Assembly (NCBI RefSeq): GCF_000283155.1 | Contig: NW_004454179.1 | Location: 8,747,370 to 8,811,369, forward strand | Origin: Ceratotherium simum simum | Taxonomy: Eukaryota > Chordata > Mammalia > Perissodactyla > Rhinocerotidae | Direction: 5' to 3' | Length of the DNA: 64,000 nt | Shown here: piece after piece, positions 1-9,764 of the stretch | Numbering within the stretch: the stretch's first letter is position 1 | Layout of the letters: every line of letters begins with the position of its first letter | The notes under the pieces: model-generated | Databases searched by the model: none | What the model was told of the DNA's origin: nothing | Seen by the model: only the letters and a program-made list of their open reading frames with translations | Made by a program: the position numbers and the translations under genes

Positions 1-23
1 ATCTTTAAAAAAAAAAAAAAAAA
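1..23 (+). mobile_element. 3' tail of an ERE1-type SINE, cut by the window edge
   Basis: The window opens with ATCTTT followed by 17 A. The ERE1 copies near 12225 and 44758 both end with the same AAATCTTT plus A-run. This is most simply the tail of another plus-strand ERE whose body lies outside the window. Inference from a short match. Confidence 0.45.
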
Positions 24-1075
24 GAAAATTAGATCTGATAAAATGTCATGAAGAATGCTAGACAATCACAATCAGTATGTCATGCTGCTAATTAAGGAGA
101 CTGCAGTTTATCCTGAGTTACTTCCAGTGTGTTGAGATAAGGTTAGGAGAACAAAAAGCATCATTAAAGCCCAAAACTTTCTACAATGGTTACAAGGCTT
201 TACATTTATTTCTATGGGAAGTTATATCACTAATTATGTAATTTTAAATATATAAAGACTTCAGGAAGCTATCCCTCTCATAATTTGTTGTAACAAGTAG
301 ATTTCTGTAATACACCATGCCACTTAAGCACAGCAAGACACATCTGTTCAAAGAAATTGATATTTCTACTCTAACCAACACATTCATCAGAAACAGAAGC
401 TTCAAATATCATACAACTGGTCCCTTGACATCTCTCCTGAAAAATATAAAGTGTAGGGTGGTACTTCTGTTGCCACCAAGCATTTTTTTGTTTTGTGACA
501 TCCTCTGACTTTCAGTTGACAGCCTCTGTTATATGCATATGTAAGAGACTGCAACAGTGGAAAGGTCATGTGGCATCAACCCAAGAGGATGTTAGCACAT
601 GACCCTATCAATAAATCACAATATATCACATCACAGAACATTCTGCTGAGCAAGAATTCCATGAGAATTTGGAATTTGCTATCAGATACATATTTTAGCA
701 TATTTTCCTGTTAAAAAAATATTCTTTAAAACTTGAAGCAGTTAGTAGAAACTTCAAATGCTATCTTTATAATGAATTTTTTATTTTAATTATAAACTTT
801 AAAATTAAAAGTTTGCCACAAAATCCAATAGAGAAGAGGAATGAGCATAGGAAGAGAAAAAGAAAAGAGAGAGATTCCCGTGTGTCACCTAAAGAGACAC
901 AGAATCACACTTTGCTTTGCACACCTGACGTGCTCCTAGATATCTGCATATAGATAGGGTTATTTTTATTTAAAAGAACAAGAGTGTAAATTTTGGATGC
1001 CCCAAGTTACTTTTACTCTTTTTAATAAACAAACAATAAATCCTCAAATTCTTCATATACAGACTATCAGAGACA
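24..1075. other. Unresolved AT-rich sequence
   Basis: No repeat family, exon-like structure or long open frame was recognised. The longest frame is 63 codons with no recognisable composition. It contains long A/T stretches around 700-810 and a purine-rich patch at 835-875. Confidence 0.5.
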
Positions 1076-1079
1076 AGTT

Positions 1080-1185
1080 GAAAGTCTTTAAAGAGTATCT
1101 AACCTAACACCACCCATTTTACATAGGAGGAAACTGGGTTCCAGAGCGGAACAATGAGGTCAGTTAGTGACTTCAATGAATTGAA
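1080..1185 (-). mobile_element. MIR-like SINE fragment
   Basis: The stretch CATTTTACATAGGAGGAAAC followed by CAGAGCGGAACAATGAGGTCA resembles the reverse complement of the MIR core (lower exon-like part: CTCATCTGTAAAATG). It is short and diverged. It contains a 15-bp tandem duplication at 1171-1200. Confidence 0.4.
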
Positions 1186-1424
1186 GTTCAATGAATTGTC
1201 CTTATACCTCACTGTCATAAATAACCCACGTCTAAGTTATCTATTGCACACATCTGGAATATTATAAAATGGGGCATAGCTGACTCATAGCATGACATAA
1301 GATTCTTAATTATTAGCTAGCTCTAAAAAATGTCTAGCCATTTTAAACACTGGAAAACTCTATTACTACTGGTAAGTTTTTATTAACTGAGAATAAGTAT
1401 CTATTTTTAAAACAATTTACATTT

Positions 1425-1665
1425 TCATAGAATTATAGAATTCTTTGGCTGGAAGGATCCTTAAAGTTCCAAGATTCTTCTCTCAAGCAAACCTGATTCT
1501 CCATATGATATTGGGATCTTCTCTATAACATCCATACCTAGTGGTCACCTAGGTATCTGCTTGGATACATTCACTCTCAGAATTTTTGACTGTTAAAAAG
1601 GTTTTCTTTAATTGTGCCAAAATTTATATCCCTTTGATCTCTCTACCCACTACCCATACTAAGAG
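1425..1665 (+). mobile_element. Ancient interspersed repeat, possibly L3/CR1-like
   Basis: Segments such as GAATTCTTTGGCTGGAAGGATC, the run of short clauses around 1540-1580 and the pyrimidine-rich end near 1640 resemble an old mammalian repeat of the CR1/L3 type. The assignment is from memory and weak; no coding remnant is visible. Confidence 0.3.
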
Positions 1666-1802
1666 TACTACATTTTGATGACACATAAAATGTATGATAG
1701 CCCTTCAGAGCTAGGAAGATGGTGAACACATGGCTTCTCCTCTCCAAGCAAAGCAGCTCTTATTCCTTTAGACATTGCCCATGACATGTTTGGGAGGAGG
1801 TA

Positions 1803-2008
1803 AATCATAGTGGTAAAGAGTACAGTCTTTGGCATTATACTCCAAAGGTTCACATTCTATAACCACAACCTGCTGACTGTGTGATATTTGGATATTTAAT
1901 ATCCATTCTGTATCTCAGTTTCCCCCATCTGTAACAGAGAAATAGTAATGGTATTGATTCCATAGTATTATTGTAAAGATTAAAATAAATTATGTGTCAA
2001 GCACTGGG
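1803..2008 (+). mobile_element. MIR SINE
   Basis: In order it shows the tRNA-derived head (AATCATAGTGGTAAAGAGTAC), the core GACTGTGTGATATTTGG, CTCAGTTTCCCCCATCTGTAA and the tail TTGTAAAGATTAAAATAAAT. The order fits a nearly complete plus-strand MIR. The divergence fits the known old age of the family. Confidence 0.75.
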
Positions 2009-2450
2009 GTAGATTGGATGATCATTGTTCCCAACTTTTCATACCTTCCCTGTGTTAGAAGTACACATTCATGCTCTTTGCCATGTAGGCAGGGCCTACT
2101 ACTGTGGATGGAGCATACGTCGGTGTTCCAGTGATGTTGGGTTTAGCCAAGTGACTTGTTTTAGCCAATGTAATGTTAGCAGAAGTGACAGAAACTTTAA
2201 ATATGTTTGCTCTCTTGTGCTGTTATGATTTTCCATAAGAATATGCCCCCATGGAGTCACTAGCCCAAGGAAAATAAGAAATCACACAAAGCAGACCTGA
2301 ACCCAACCTGCAGTCGTCTGAAGCCAAGCCTAGCCTATCTCAGCCAAGTCCAGCAGAGCCATAACTGATTTGCAGACTTTTGAGAAAAACAGTTTTTTGT
2401 TGTAAGTCATTGAGACTTTGAGGTTGTCTGTTACAATATTGATCAACTAT
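2008..2450 (+). mobile_element. MLT1-like MaLR solo LTR
   Basis: It contains the typical clauses of an old MaLR LTR: TTAGCCAAGTGACTTG, TTAGCCAATGTAATGTTAGC, repeated AGCCAAG motifs around 2320-2350, and the 3' end TTGTAAGTCATTGAGACTTTG followed by GTCTGTTACAAT. No internal retroviral sequence is attached, so it is a solo LTR. The MLT1 subfamily cannot be fixed by eye. Confidence 0.55.
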
Positions 2451-2960
2451 TGCCATAATAATGCTGCATAACAAACTATACGAAAACTCAATAGTGTACA
2501 ACAATAAGCATTTATTTCTAGCTCTCTTTTCTATAGGATGTCTGGAGTTCAGCTGATCTACACTGGTCTTGGCTGTGATTCACTCAAAAAGCTGCAGATT
2601 GGGTCTAGGTCTGCTCCAAATATGTCCTATCCTTCTCAGACCAGCAGCTACCCAAGATATGTTCACCTAAAAGTGAAAAGCAGGAGTATAAGAGGGCAAA
2701 CCTAACTAAGAAAAAACACCAAAAAAGCTGGGCTTTTGCCTGTGACATCTACTACCTTACTACTAGTCAAAGAAAGTCGTGTGCCCAAGTCCAAAGTCAA
2801 GGGGAGAGGAAGCAAACTCTGCAGGCCATGAGTCCAAAGCGAGTCCCATAGCCATGCTTAGTAACAATGGAGTGGGAAAGTTTACTCTTCTAACGGATTT
2901 GGGAAGAGGAAGGAGTGAATATTTACTAAACAATAATCTAATCTACCATAGTTACACAGC
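2447..2960. mobile_element. Unclassified mammalian interspersed repeat
   Basis: The start (AATGCTGCATAACAAACTA, CATTTATTTCTAGCTC) and the end (AATAATCTAATCTACCATAG) resemble a repeat seen many times in placental genomes, but I cannot name it with confidence. It lies directly after the MLT1-like LTR. The 67-codon frame at 2779-2982 falls inside and is not a gene. Confidence 0.4.
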
Positions 2961-3930
2961 AAAAACTAATACAAGCTCTTAACAGAATGTTTGGTACATA
3001 GAAACTTGTAAACAAATGCTAGCTATCGTAATTAAACATCATCACAGTGATTCAAGCTCTTCTCTGTTTGTTACTCTCCTATAAATGCAGTTTGTTACTA
3101 TCCCCCTCAAAAATAAAATGTTGATACAGAAAGCAATAGTTTATATATGGCCTAACTGGATGAGATTCATTCTAGGTATTTTTCTTACTTTAAAATAGCC
3201 TAAGCATTAACATGTTTGGTAGCCCATCACTTTCACCTAAAGTCCCAGTTCTCTTTCATACAGACTGATGTTCAAACATCTCTTCCCATTAAGTGATAGA
3301 TCATTTGGCTATATGTATATTTATTGATCTTGCTAAATTCAGATATTTTTGGATCCTGATTGTATCACCTTCATGTCACACATAGACTCTTTATCTTCAT
3401 CCAAGTCATTGAGAGAAATGGTATACTGACAACATAGGAGGAAAGGACCCAAATGGACCGTATCTACCCAGGGAAGCTGTGGAATTCCTACCCATAAAAA
3501 CAGAGCTGACAGCTTCCTGCAAGAGTAGACCTCCTGAAAACACTGGTAATTCTATGAGTTCATCATTCTTTCTGTGTTCTTCCTGAGCAGCTGCTTGCAG
3601 CCTGTGTTGAGGCCATGAGACTGTGAGGAGAGGAGGGTGGAGTCCCAAATCTGGAAGCAAACAATGCTCTGCTTCTGAGCAGGAACTAGTGGGTGCGACA
3701 AGCTGTCCTCAAATAAAGGAGCAACACTATCTATCTCTATAGGGGAGAGAGAGCAGCAAAAGCAGCCAGGTACAAATCCTTTGCTGGCATGGCAGACTTT
3801 CCATTGACAGTAAAGAGGATTGACCACTTAGGACTAGGATATCTGAAAAGACAAACTCAAGAATAGGAAATATTTCTCACAATTCACAAAATAGGGGCTT
3901 GTATTCATATTGATTTTGCTTTATATTGTT
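2960..3930. other. Unresolved, no recognised repeat
   Basis: There is moderately GC-richer sequence between 3400 and 3830 with two overlapping minus-strand frames of 84 and 91 codons (3406-3660, 3552-3827). Neither resembles a known domain, and two overlapping frames with no codon signature argue against coding. Confidence 0.45.
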
Positions 3931-4165
3931 TTTTTAAAAATAATACTTGAACATGGAAAAAAATTCAACTATAGAAAATAATACGTAGTGAAAAATAAGT
4001 CTCCCCCTTACCTCTATGCAACAATTGTTACTCAGGTTCTGTAATAGCACTGCAGAGTTATTTCCATGTAATCACAAGCATATTTATATATACATAGATA
4101 TATTTAATAATCAAAAGGAAGCAGAGCATATAGTCATTTAATTTTGAATATTCATTTTATATATA
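3930..4165 (-). mobile_element. L1M 3'-region fragment (probable)
   Basis: The text around GTGAAAAATAAGTCTCCC, followed by CTCAGGTTC and AT-rich CATATTTATATATACATAG, resembles the antisense 3' region of old mammalian L1. Diverged; strand and family are tentative. Confidence 0.35.
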
Positions 4166-4199
4166 ATAAGAGCAGAACATCTGAGTTACACATATGAAG

Positions 4200-4330
4200 C
4201 TCTTGAGCTCTTAACCTTCACAAAGGTTAGCTGACTTCTCAAGGTCATAAGCCTACAAGAGGAAAAACCAGTATCTGATCTGAAAAGCCAGGCCTGAAGT
4301 AAGCCCTAAGCCTAACAGGCATGAGTTTAC
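4200..4330 (-). mobile_element. MIR fragment
   Basis: CTTCTCAAGGTCATAAG plus AAAACCAGTATCTGATCTG reads as the antisense of the MIR segment containing TGTGACCTTGGGCAAG and the accession of the head. A short, old copy. Confidence 0.4.
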
Positions 4331-4497
4331 ATAAACGAAAAACACCCATCATATTATTTAGGGAAGGTTTCCCAAGTTTGTAAATAGGTTGTAGTCATTT
4401 AAAGGGGTAAAAAAGAGTTACTTAGTTGTGACTGTGACCCAAATCCATGCCCTACAACCTTAGCCACACCATGGCAGCTTAAAGGAGTAACTGATGA

Positions 4498-4519
4498 TTT
4501 TTTTTTTTTTTTTTTTTTT
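4498..4519. repeat. Poly(T) tract
   Basis: An uninterrupted run of 22 T. It could be the reversed A-tail of a decayed minus-strand retroelement, but no element body is recognisable to its right. Confidence 0.85.
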
Positions 4520-4885
4520 GCACTTTGTGAGTTGGGCATCTGGTATTTCTCAAAACCCTAAAATATTCTAACCGAAAACTGTCTTAAGAAAAAGGAAATG
4601 TTTCAATTTGAAACCCTTAATGAAAACCACATTCATAATTCTAAGTATTTAAAGAGAAAGTTAAAAAAGAAATTTACTTTTGCACATCACAGAGATTATA
4701 ATAAACACAGAACCTTGCCAAAAGACATGCCTGCAGCTGCACTGAAGAAACATAGAGCAGAATAGAGCAGCACTGCAGCTCCAACGAGAGAAAGACTGAA
4801 GGCAAAGTCATGTATGGAAAGGCAAACAACCATAATGTAAAACTCATGTTCCCTGTTGGAACAGAATTCTGCAGAAATGCATCTT

Positions 4886-4910
4886 ACACACACACACACA
4901 CACACACACA
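4886..4910. repeat. (CA)n microsatellite
   Basis: 25 bases of alternating A and C without interruption, read directly. Confidence 0.95.
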
Positions 4911-5639
4911 GAGCTACAGTTGTTCCCCAGTATTAACTCAAAAATTGTCGGCTGTAAGTCTAATTTCTTGAGGTCCACCAAGGCCACAGATGTTTGCTCC
5001 ATAAAACCGTCGCCAATTTGGGGACAAGCTGAATCAACTTGTGCCTGAAAATGATTCACGTGGGTCTTTACACTGCAGAGCTCATTACTTTAGGGATTTC
5101 CTAGAGCTCTACATTTCTGGCTGCCTGATCCAATAAGGGAACGCATATTTATTTTGCCAGGATACACATAATAGTGGAAGAAAAAAATCCTTCAAAATTC
5201 CTGTAATTCCTATTGCCTCAAATGTGGAATGATATACCTGTTAGAGAGAAAAGTGGGTGCTGACCAGTCAGCAACTGGAACAGGAATAATGCTTCCTGGT
5301 TTCTCTATCAAAAATGTTTATGGTGTATGCACTATGTATAGAAGTTTACACCAAAAGCTAGGAAAAAGTAGAAGTCCTCTAAAGGAAATCAAAGATTAAG
5401 AGCATCTCTTACAGATCACAGATGTGTGTGGAACACCTTAAAACAACTACTAAGCATACAGACAGATAAAAAACAAAGACAAAAACAAATAACAGAAAAA
5501 CTAAAGATGCTTAGGCATATCATGGGCGACAGGGCTACTTTCACCAACGTCCACAACTTCTACTACCACCTACATGCTGAGGCCTTCCATATCATGCTGG
5601 CACTCTCACCTGAGCTCTAGACTTGTGTATTCACTACCT

Positions 5640-6436
5640 TGACACACCATGTGGATATTTGATAGGCATCTCAAATGCACTATGTCCAAAGGTAGACTTA
5701 TCTTGTCCTCCCGCAAATAGTTTCTTCTTCAGAAAAGGACATCATTCTCCCAGTTGCTGAAGACAGAAATAGAGAAGTCATCCCTCACTTCTCTCTCTCC
5801 CTTTCCTCCCTCCCCAGACGTTTAATCTATCATGCAATCTGTCTCACTCATCTGCTTCTTTCCATCCCACTGTCATACTGTAATCCTGTCTCTAAACCCA
5901 CTCTCTGGGGCATCTGCATTAGCCTCCTAACTGATCTCCCTGCCTCTTGCCCATTCCAATTCAGTCTTAATTTAGAGCGAGAGTGATCTTTTAATAATAT
6001 AAAAATTGATTCAATCTCTTCTTTGCTTAAATAACATCAGTGGTTTCCCATTACTGTTGGGATAAAGCATCGTATTCTTAACGTGGTCTACAACACTCTG
6101 CATGCTCTGATCCCTGCATCATTCTCCAGCTTCATCGTCACTCCTCAACTGTCAACTCCCTCTATTTCCATTCTAATCAAACTTAATGTTTAATCGCTTG
6201 GACATACTAGGATCACTCTCAATCTTGGGTCATTGAACCTTCTGTTTCTTCAGTCTGGAACATTCTATCACCCCTAACCACCTTGTCCTGCTTATCTCTT
6301 ATCCATCCACCAGTAAGTAAAGTCCATGAGAGCAAGTTACCTACTTTATCTGCATTGTTCATCTCTGCCACCCTAGCACCTAGAACAATGCGTGCACATG
6401 ATAGTTGTTCAATAAATATTTGTTGAATGAATAAAT
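5640..6436 (+). mobile_element. L2-type LINE, 3' end
   Basis: The segments follow the order of the remembered L2 3' region: CTCAAATGCACTATGTCCAAA, CAGTTGCTGAAGACAGAAA, CAGAGTGATCTTTTAATAAT-like text near 5980, TGGTTTCCCATTACTGTTG, GATAAAGCATCGTATTCTTA, GGTCTACAACACTCTGCATG, and the 3' terminus GTTCAATAAATATTTGTTGAATGAATAAATG. It includes degenerate C-terminal reverse-transcriptase-downstream sequence only; no intact frame remains. Confidence 0.7.
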
Positions 6437-6985
6437 GAGTCTTTTAGGTCTTGGCATAAATAACACTTCCTCAAGGAGGCCTTCTATGACTTCTAGAAAA
6501 AAATTAGATCCCTTTACCATACACTCCGATAGCATCCTGTACATGGGCTGTGACCTAGAAACTACCTCCAGGCAATAAGTTAGAGACATTTGTTTTCCTT
6601 TTCTCAGTGATCACAGTCCTGTGCTGCCTGTTGTCCAAGATCTGAAACCTATATTTTGTCCGGCTTTATAGGTGTTTAAGTCAAGAGCATAATTCTGGTT
6701 CCTGTGATTCCATCTTGACTGGAAGTGGATGTTCCAGGTCAATTTTAAAGACTAGAACTCACAGACTTTCTCTTGTAATTACTACATATTAGCACTCTCT
6801 GTGGTTTAGATTCTATTTCCCCCCTGAAGCTAGCCTTCTTCCTTTGATACCCTCTTAAACCTAGATGCTAATTTCCACTGGGCTAGGACTTCATTTTGTT
6901 TATTTCTGAATCCCCAGAGCCCAGAGCAACCACACAGGGAACGTGATAAACACTGAATAAATTAAGAGGTGAATGAAAACTGCCC
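6437..6985 (+). mobile_element. Second L2-type LINE 3' end in tandem
   Basis: Directly after the first L2 end the text returns to an earlier part of the same consensus (CTTCCTCAAGGAGGCCTTCTA, ATAGCATCCTGTACA), then reaches the end again at GGACTTCATTTTG, ATCCCCAGAGCCCAGAGCAA and AAACACTGAATAAAT. The middle (6600-6860) is poorly matched. Two L2 copies in the same orientation lie end to end. Confidence 0.55.
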
Positions 6986-7197
6986 CAAAATACCCTCACT
7001 CATTGCATATCTGCTACCCAGCCTAAAGTAGGACATAGGCCTTGGCAAATCACAATCCTACAAATAATTGGTACATTGGTTTTGGAAATGAAAAAAATTG
7101 CACATTTAATTCCTAACTATTTTAATTCCTTATCAGTTTACTCTTCATAATGATTAAATGCTACTTATTATTTAATTTCTCACATTTCTTACTTTTG

Positions 7198-7442
7198 AAA
7201 AACAGCTAGCATTTATTTTCAGTTATGATTTGCTGGGCACTATACTAAGCAATAACTGATTTAATCCTCTCAACAAACTTACGAGGTGGTATCTGTTATT
7301 ATTCCCATTCAATTGATGAGAAAATGAGGCACAGAAAGATTAAGTGAAATGTCAAGATAACACATCTGGGCCACAATGGAGCCAGGATCTGAACACAGAC
7401 AGCTTGAGCATGTGCACTTTGTCACTACCTAAATTGCCTCCT
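7198..7442 (-). mobile_element. MIR SINE
   Basis: Minus-strand MIR in full order: GGGCACTATACTAAGCAATA, TTTAATCCTCTCAACAA, ACGAGGTGGTATCTGTTATT, TGATGAGAAAATGAGGCACAG, AAGATTAAGTGAAATGTCAA, then GGAGCCAGGATCTGAACA. Confidence 0.8.
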
Positions 7443-8444
7443 AGTACTTCCAAATAGGATTAGAGACAGCTTACAATAAAAGACATCTACAAAATTTTAT
7501 TAAAATAGAAATTTAAAATAAAAGTCACAGTGATAGGAAGTACATATTTCCTTAAAAATCTAGGCTAATATATATTACTGAAAAAAAATATTAATTTTAG
7601 TTCCAAACTTCCCATCACTTAGGAGTAAAAGGGAAACAACAAGTCCACCAAATGAATTTTATTTTATAATAAAAGGAAGGATGCTAATTCATCTTCTACA
7701 AGGAATTTATACAGTAAGTTCTTATATAATAGATATTTCACAACAAAATAAACAATGTTTCTGAGAATAATTTTATAAAATATTCAATAGCATTCCTTAT
7801 AATAAAGCCATGTCCAAGTAACTCCAGAGGTATAATATAAAAATCTCAATGAAAGCATATGTGCAGGATAGTAAGTAATGAGATTCGGACAAATATCCAT
7901 CTGTTGGTTTTATCTGGTCTGAGAATAGAACTTGGAATTCATAGAAAGGATGAGAGAGAACATGTCCTTTAGCCCATCTTCTGCAACTCCTAATGATCTC
8001 AGCTAAGACTGTGGCAAAAATTGCGGAAGTGACATTTCAGGACAAAGCTCTCTAGTGAGAGCCTGCAGTGAAGATATTCTACTGCTGCTGCTTGCAAGAA
8101 AATCCATATTTTGAATGGATTTGAATATTAATGTACAGCTGGCAAAGTTGCCACTTGATTATGAAAATAACTAGAAAAATCCACCTTAAGTCTGCTTAGA
8201 GATGGACCATAGGGTGGCTGAAAATAGGGCTCAACATTTTCCTCAAAAATTCCAAAAACAAATTCCAAAGTTTAGTCATCCATTTTCACGAGATTTTAGC
8301 TAGAGCCTCCTACTACCTATGCTAGCATTTATTTAATATTTTTCTCTACATTGACCACTTTTTTACTTCTCAAATTTTATTTTAACATAAATTTATTTTC
8401 CTACTATAATGGAAAACTACTCTCACTTGCCAAAAGTAAATACA
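7443..8444. other. Unresolved AT-rich sequence
   Basis: About 1 kb without a recognised repeat or a frame above 60 codons. It has several A/T-rich stretches at 7560-7830. Confidence 0.45.
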
Positions 8445-8706
8445 ATAGCTAACACTTTTTGAGTATTGCTAGTGCTTGGTACTATTTTAAGTGCCTTACA
8501 TGTATTAGCTCTTTTGATCTTTATATGAACCCCATGAAGTAAGTACCATCATTAGATCCATATACAGTTGAGAGCAAAGAGACACAGAGAAATTAAGTAA
8601 CCTACCCTAGATCTCACACCCAGTAGGTAGCAGACCTGGTATTTTTAATCCAGGCTGAGAGACTCCAAAGCCTGTTTGCCTAACCAATATAATATACTGC
8701 TCTGTA
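8445..8706 (-). mobile_element. MIR SINE
   Basis: Minus-strand MIR: TGCTTGGTACTATTTTAAGTG, CCTTACATGTATTAGCTC, CCCCATGAAGTAAGTACCAT, GAGACACAGAGAAATTAAGT and CCAAAGCCTGTTTGCCTAAC, in consensus order and nearly full length. Confidence 0.8.
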
Positions 8707-9181
8707 AACATAGATACAAATGGAAAACAAAACAATGTTATTAAAATCTATTTATATACTGTTGCCTGCCTTTTGAAATATTTGAGACATATTCAGCTAG
8801 TGCCAAACTAAGAAAGTGTACTTAACATAAACAGAATTAAAGGAAGCTTGAAACTAGAGTAACTTCCTCACTATGTGGTTCAAATGTTATTTAATGCCAT
8901 GTTCATGAACCATATGAAATCAATTCAGATACCACCTAAAACTGTATGTTCTATATGTTGGGAAGCAAAACTGCAGCATTAAGTGAGGTTAAAAATGGGC
9001 CCCTTTGACCATGAAGGCACCAAGATAACTAAGTGTGGTCAAGCTTAACCTTCTATGGTAAATCTACATGGAATAAGCTGATGCTGCTTAGTATATCTCC
9101 AATGGAAGCCACACTCTGAAATTTTCTGAATAAAAAGAGGAGAAGTAAACAAATCTTTGGGTCTTCAATTATCCAAAAGTT

Positions 9182-9292
9182 CATTCCTAACAGTTTATTG
9201 AAAATCTATCATGTGCCAGAAACTGTTCTAGGTTCTGGGTGACAGGATGAACAAGACAGCTTCATATTCTGACATGGTAAGAAATAATATCT
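9182..9292 (-). mobile_element. L2 LINE 3'-end fragment
   Basis: AACAGTTTATTGAAAATCTA, CATGTGCCAGAAACTGTTCT, AGGTTCTGGGTGACAGGAT and GAACAAGACAGCTTC read as the reverse complement of the L2 3' terminus (CTCAATAAATATTTGTTGAATG end). Confidence 0.65.
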
Positions 9293-9764
9293 AGCATTCC
9301 CTCTAGTTTTCTTGGCACTTTTCAGATATCCTTTTCTTAGATGTTCCAGTCAGCAGGATCAAGGGGCAGTGGTGAGTTGAAATTATCACTGCTCAAAATG
9401 TTGTATGTGTACCACTGGTGGGTCATGAGATGATTTTGGATGGTAAATAGGCAAACTTTTTAATTTTACTGTGAATTTAAAAATATAACTAGCATATCAA
9501 ACCTGAGATTTTACAGACATATTTACTGTAGGTGAGCTAAACCTAAGTATTTAAGTAAAAAGTTTAAGTTGCTTTAAAGAAAAATATTAACTCAACAATT
9601 GAACAGATGGTGAGTAGATACAGCAAAAATCATGAAGATGGTATAAATGACTGAAGTTTGGGAAACTCTTGCTCAGGCTAATGCTAGGATTATATATCTC
9701 ATGTTGACCACCAGAACTGAGCCTAGTAATCTCTCCACCATAGGAAGGAAAAGAAGACATTCAT
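9293..9764. other. Unresolved; possible hAT-like remnant at 9395-9540
   Basis: GTGTACCACTGGTGGGTCAT, followed by AT-rich text, resembles the GTGGGTCA clauses of some old hAT-type repeats, but the match is too short to name a family. The rest is unrecognised. Confidence 0.3.

Larger units (their letters stand above)
4330..5635. other. Unresolved sequence with two simple repeats
   Basis: No transposon family was recognised. It contains a 22-base T run (4498-4519) and a CA microsatellite (4886-4910). Short minus-strand frames at 4696-5059 run through the CA tract and read as poly Cys-Val, so they are artefacts. Confidence 0.45.

Noticed and set aside
4886..4910. CA tract as a Z-DNA or regulatory site
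   Set aside because: At 25 bases it is an ordinary mammalian microsatellite without nearby promoter features.
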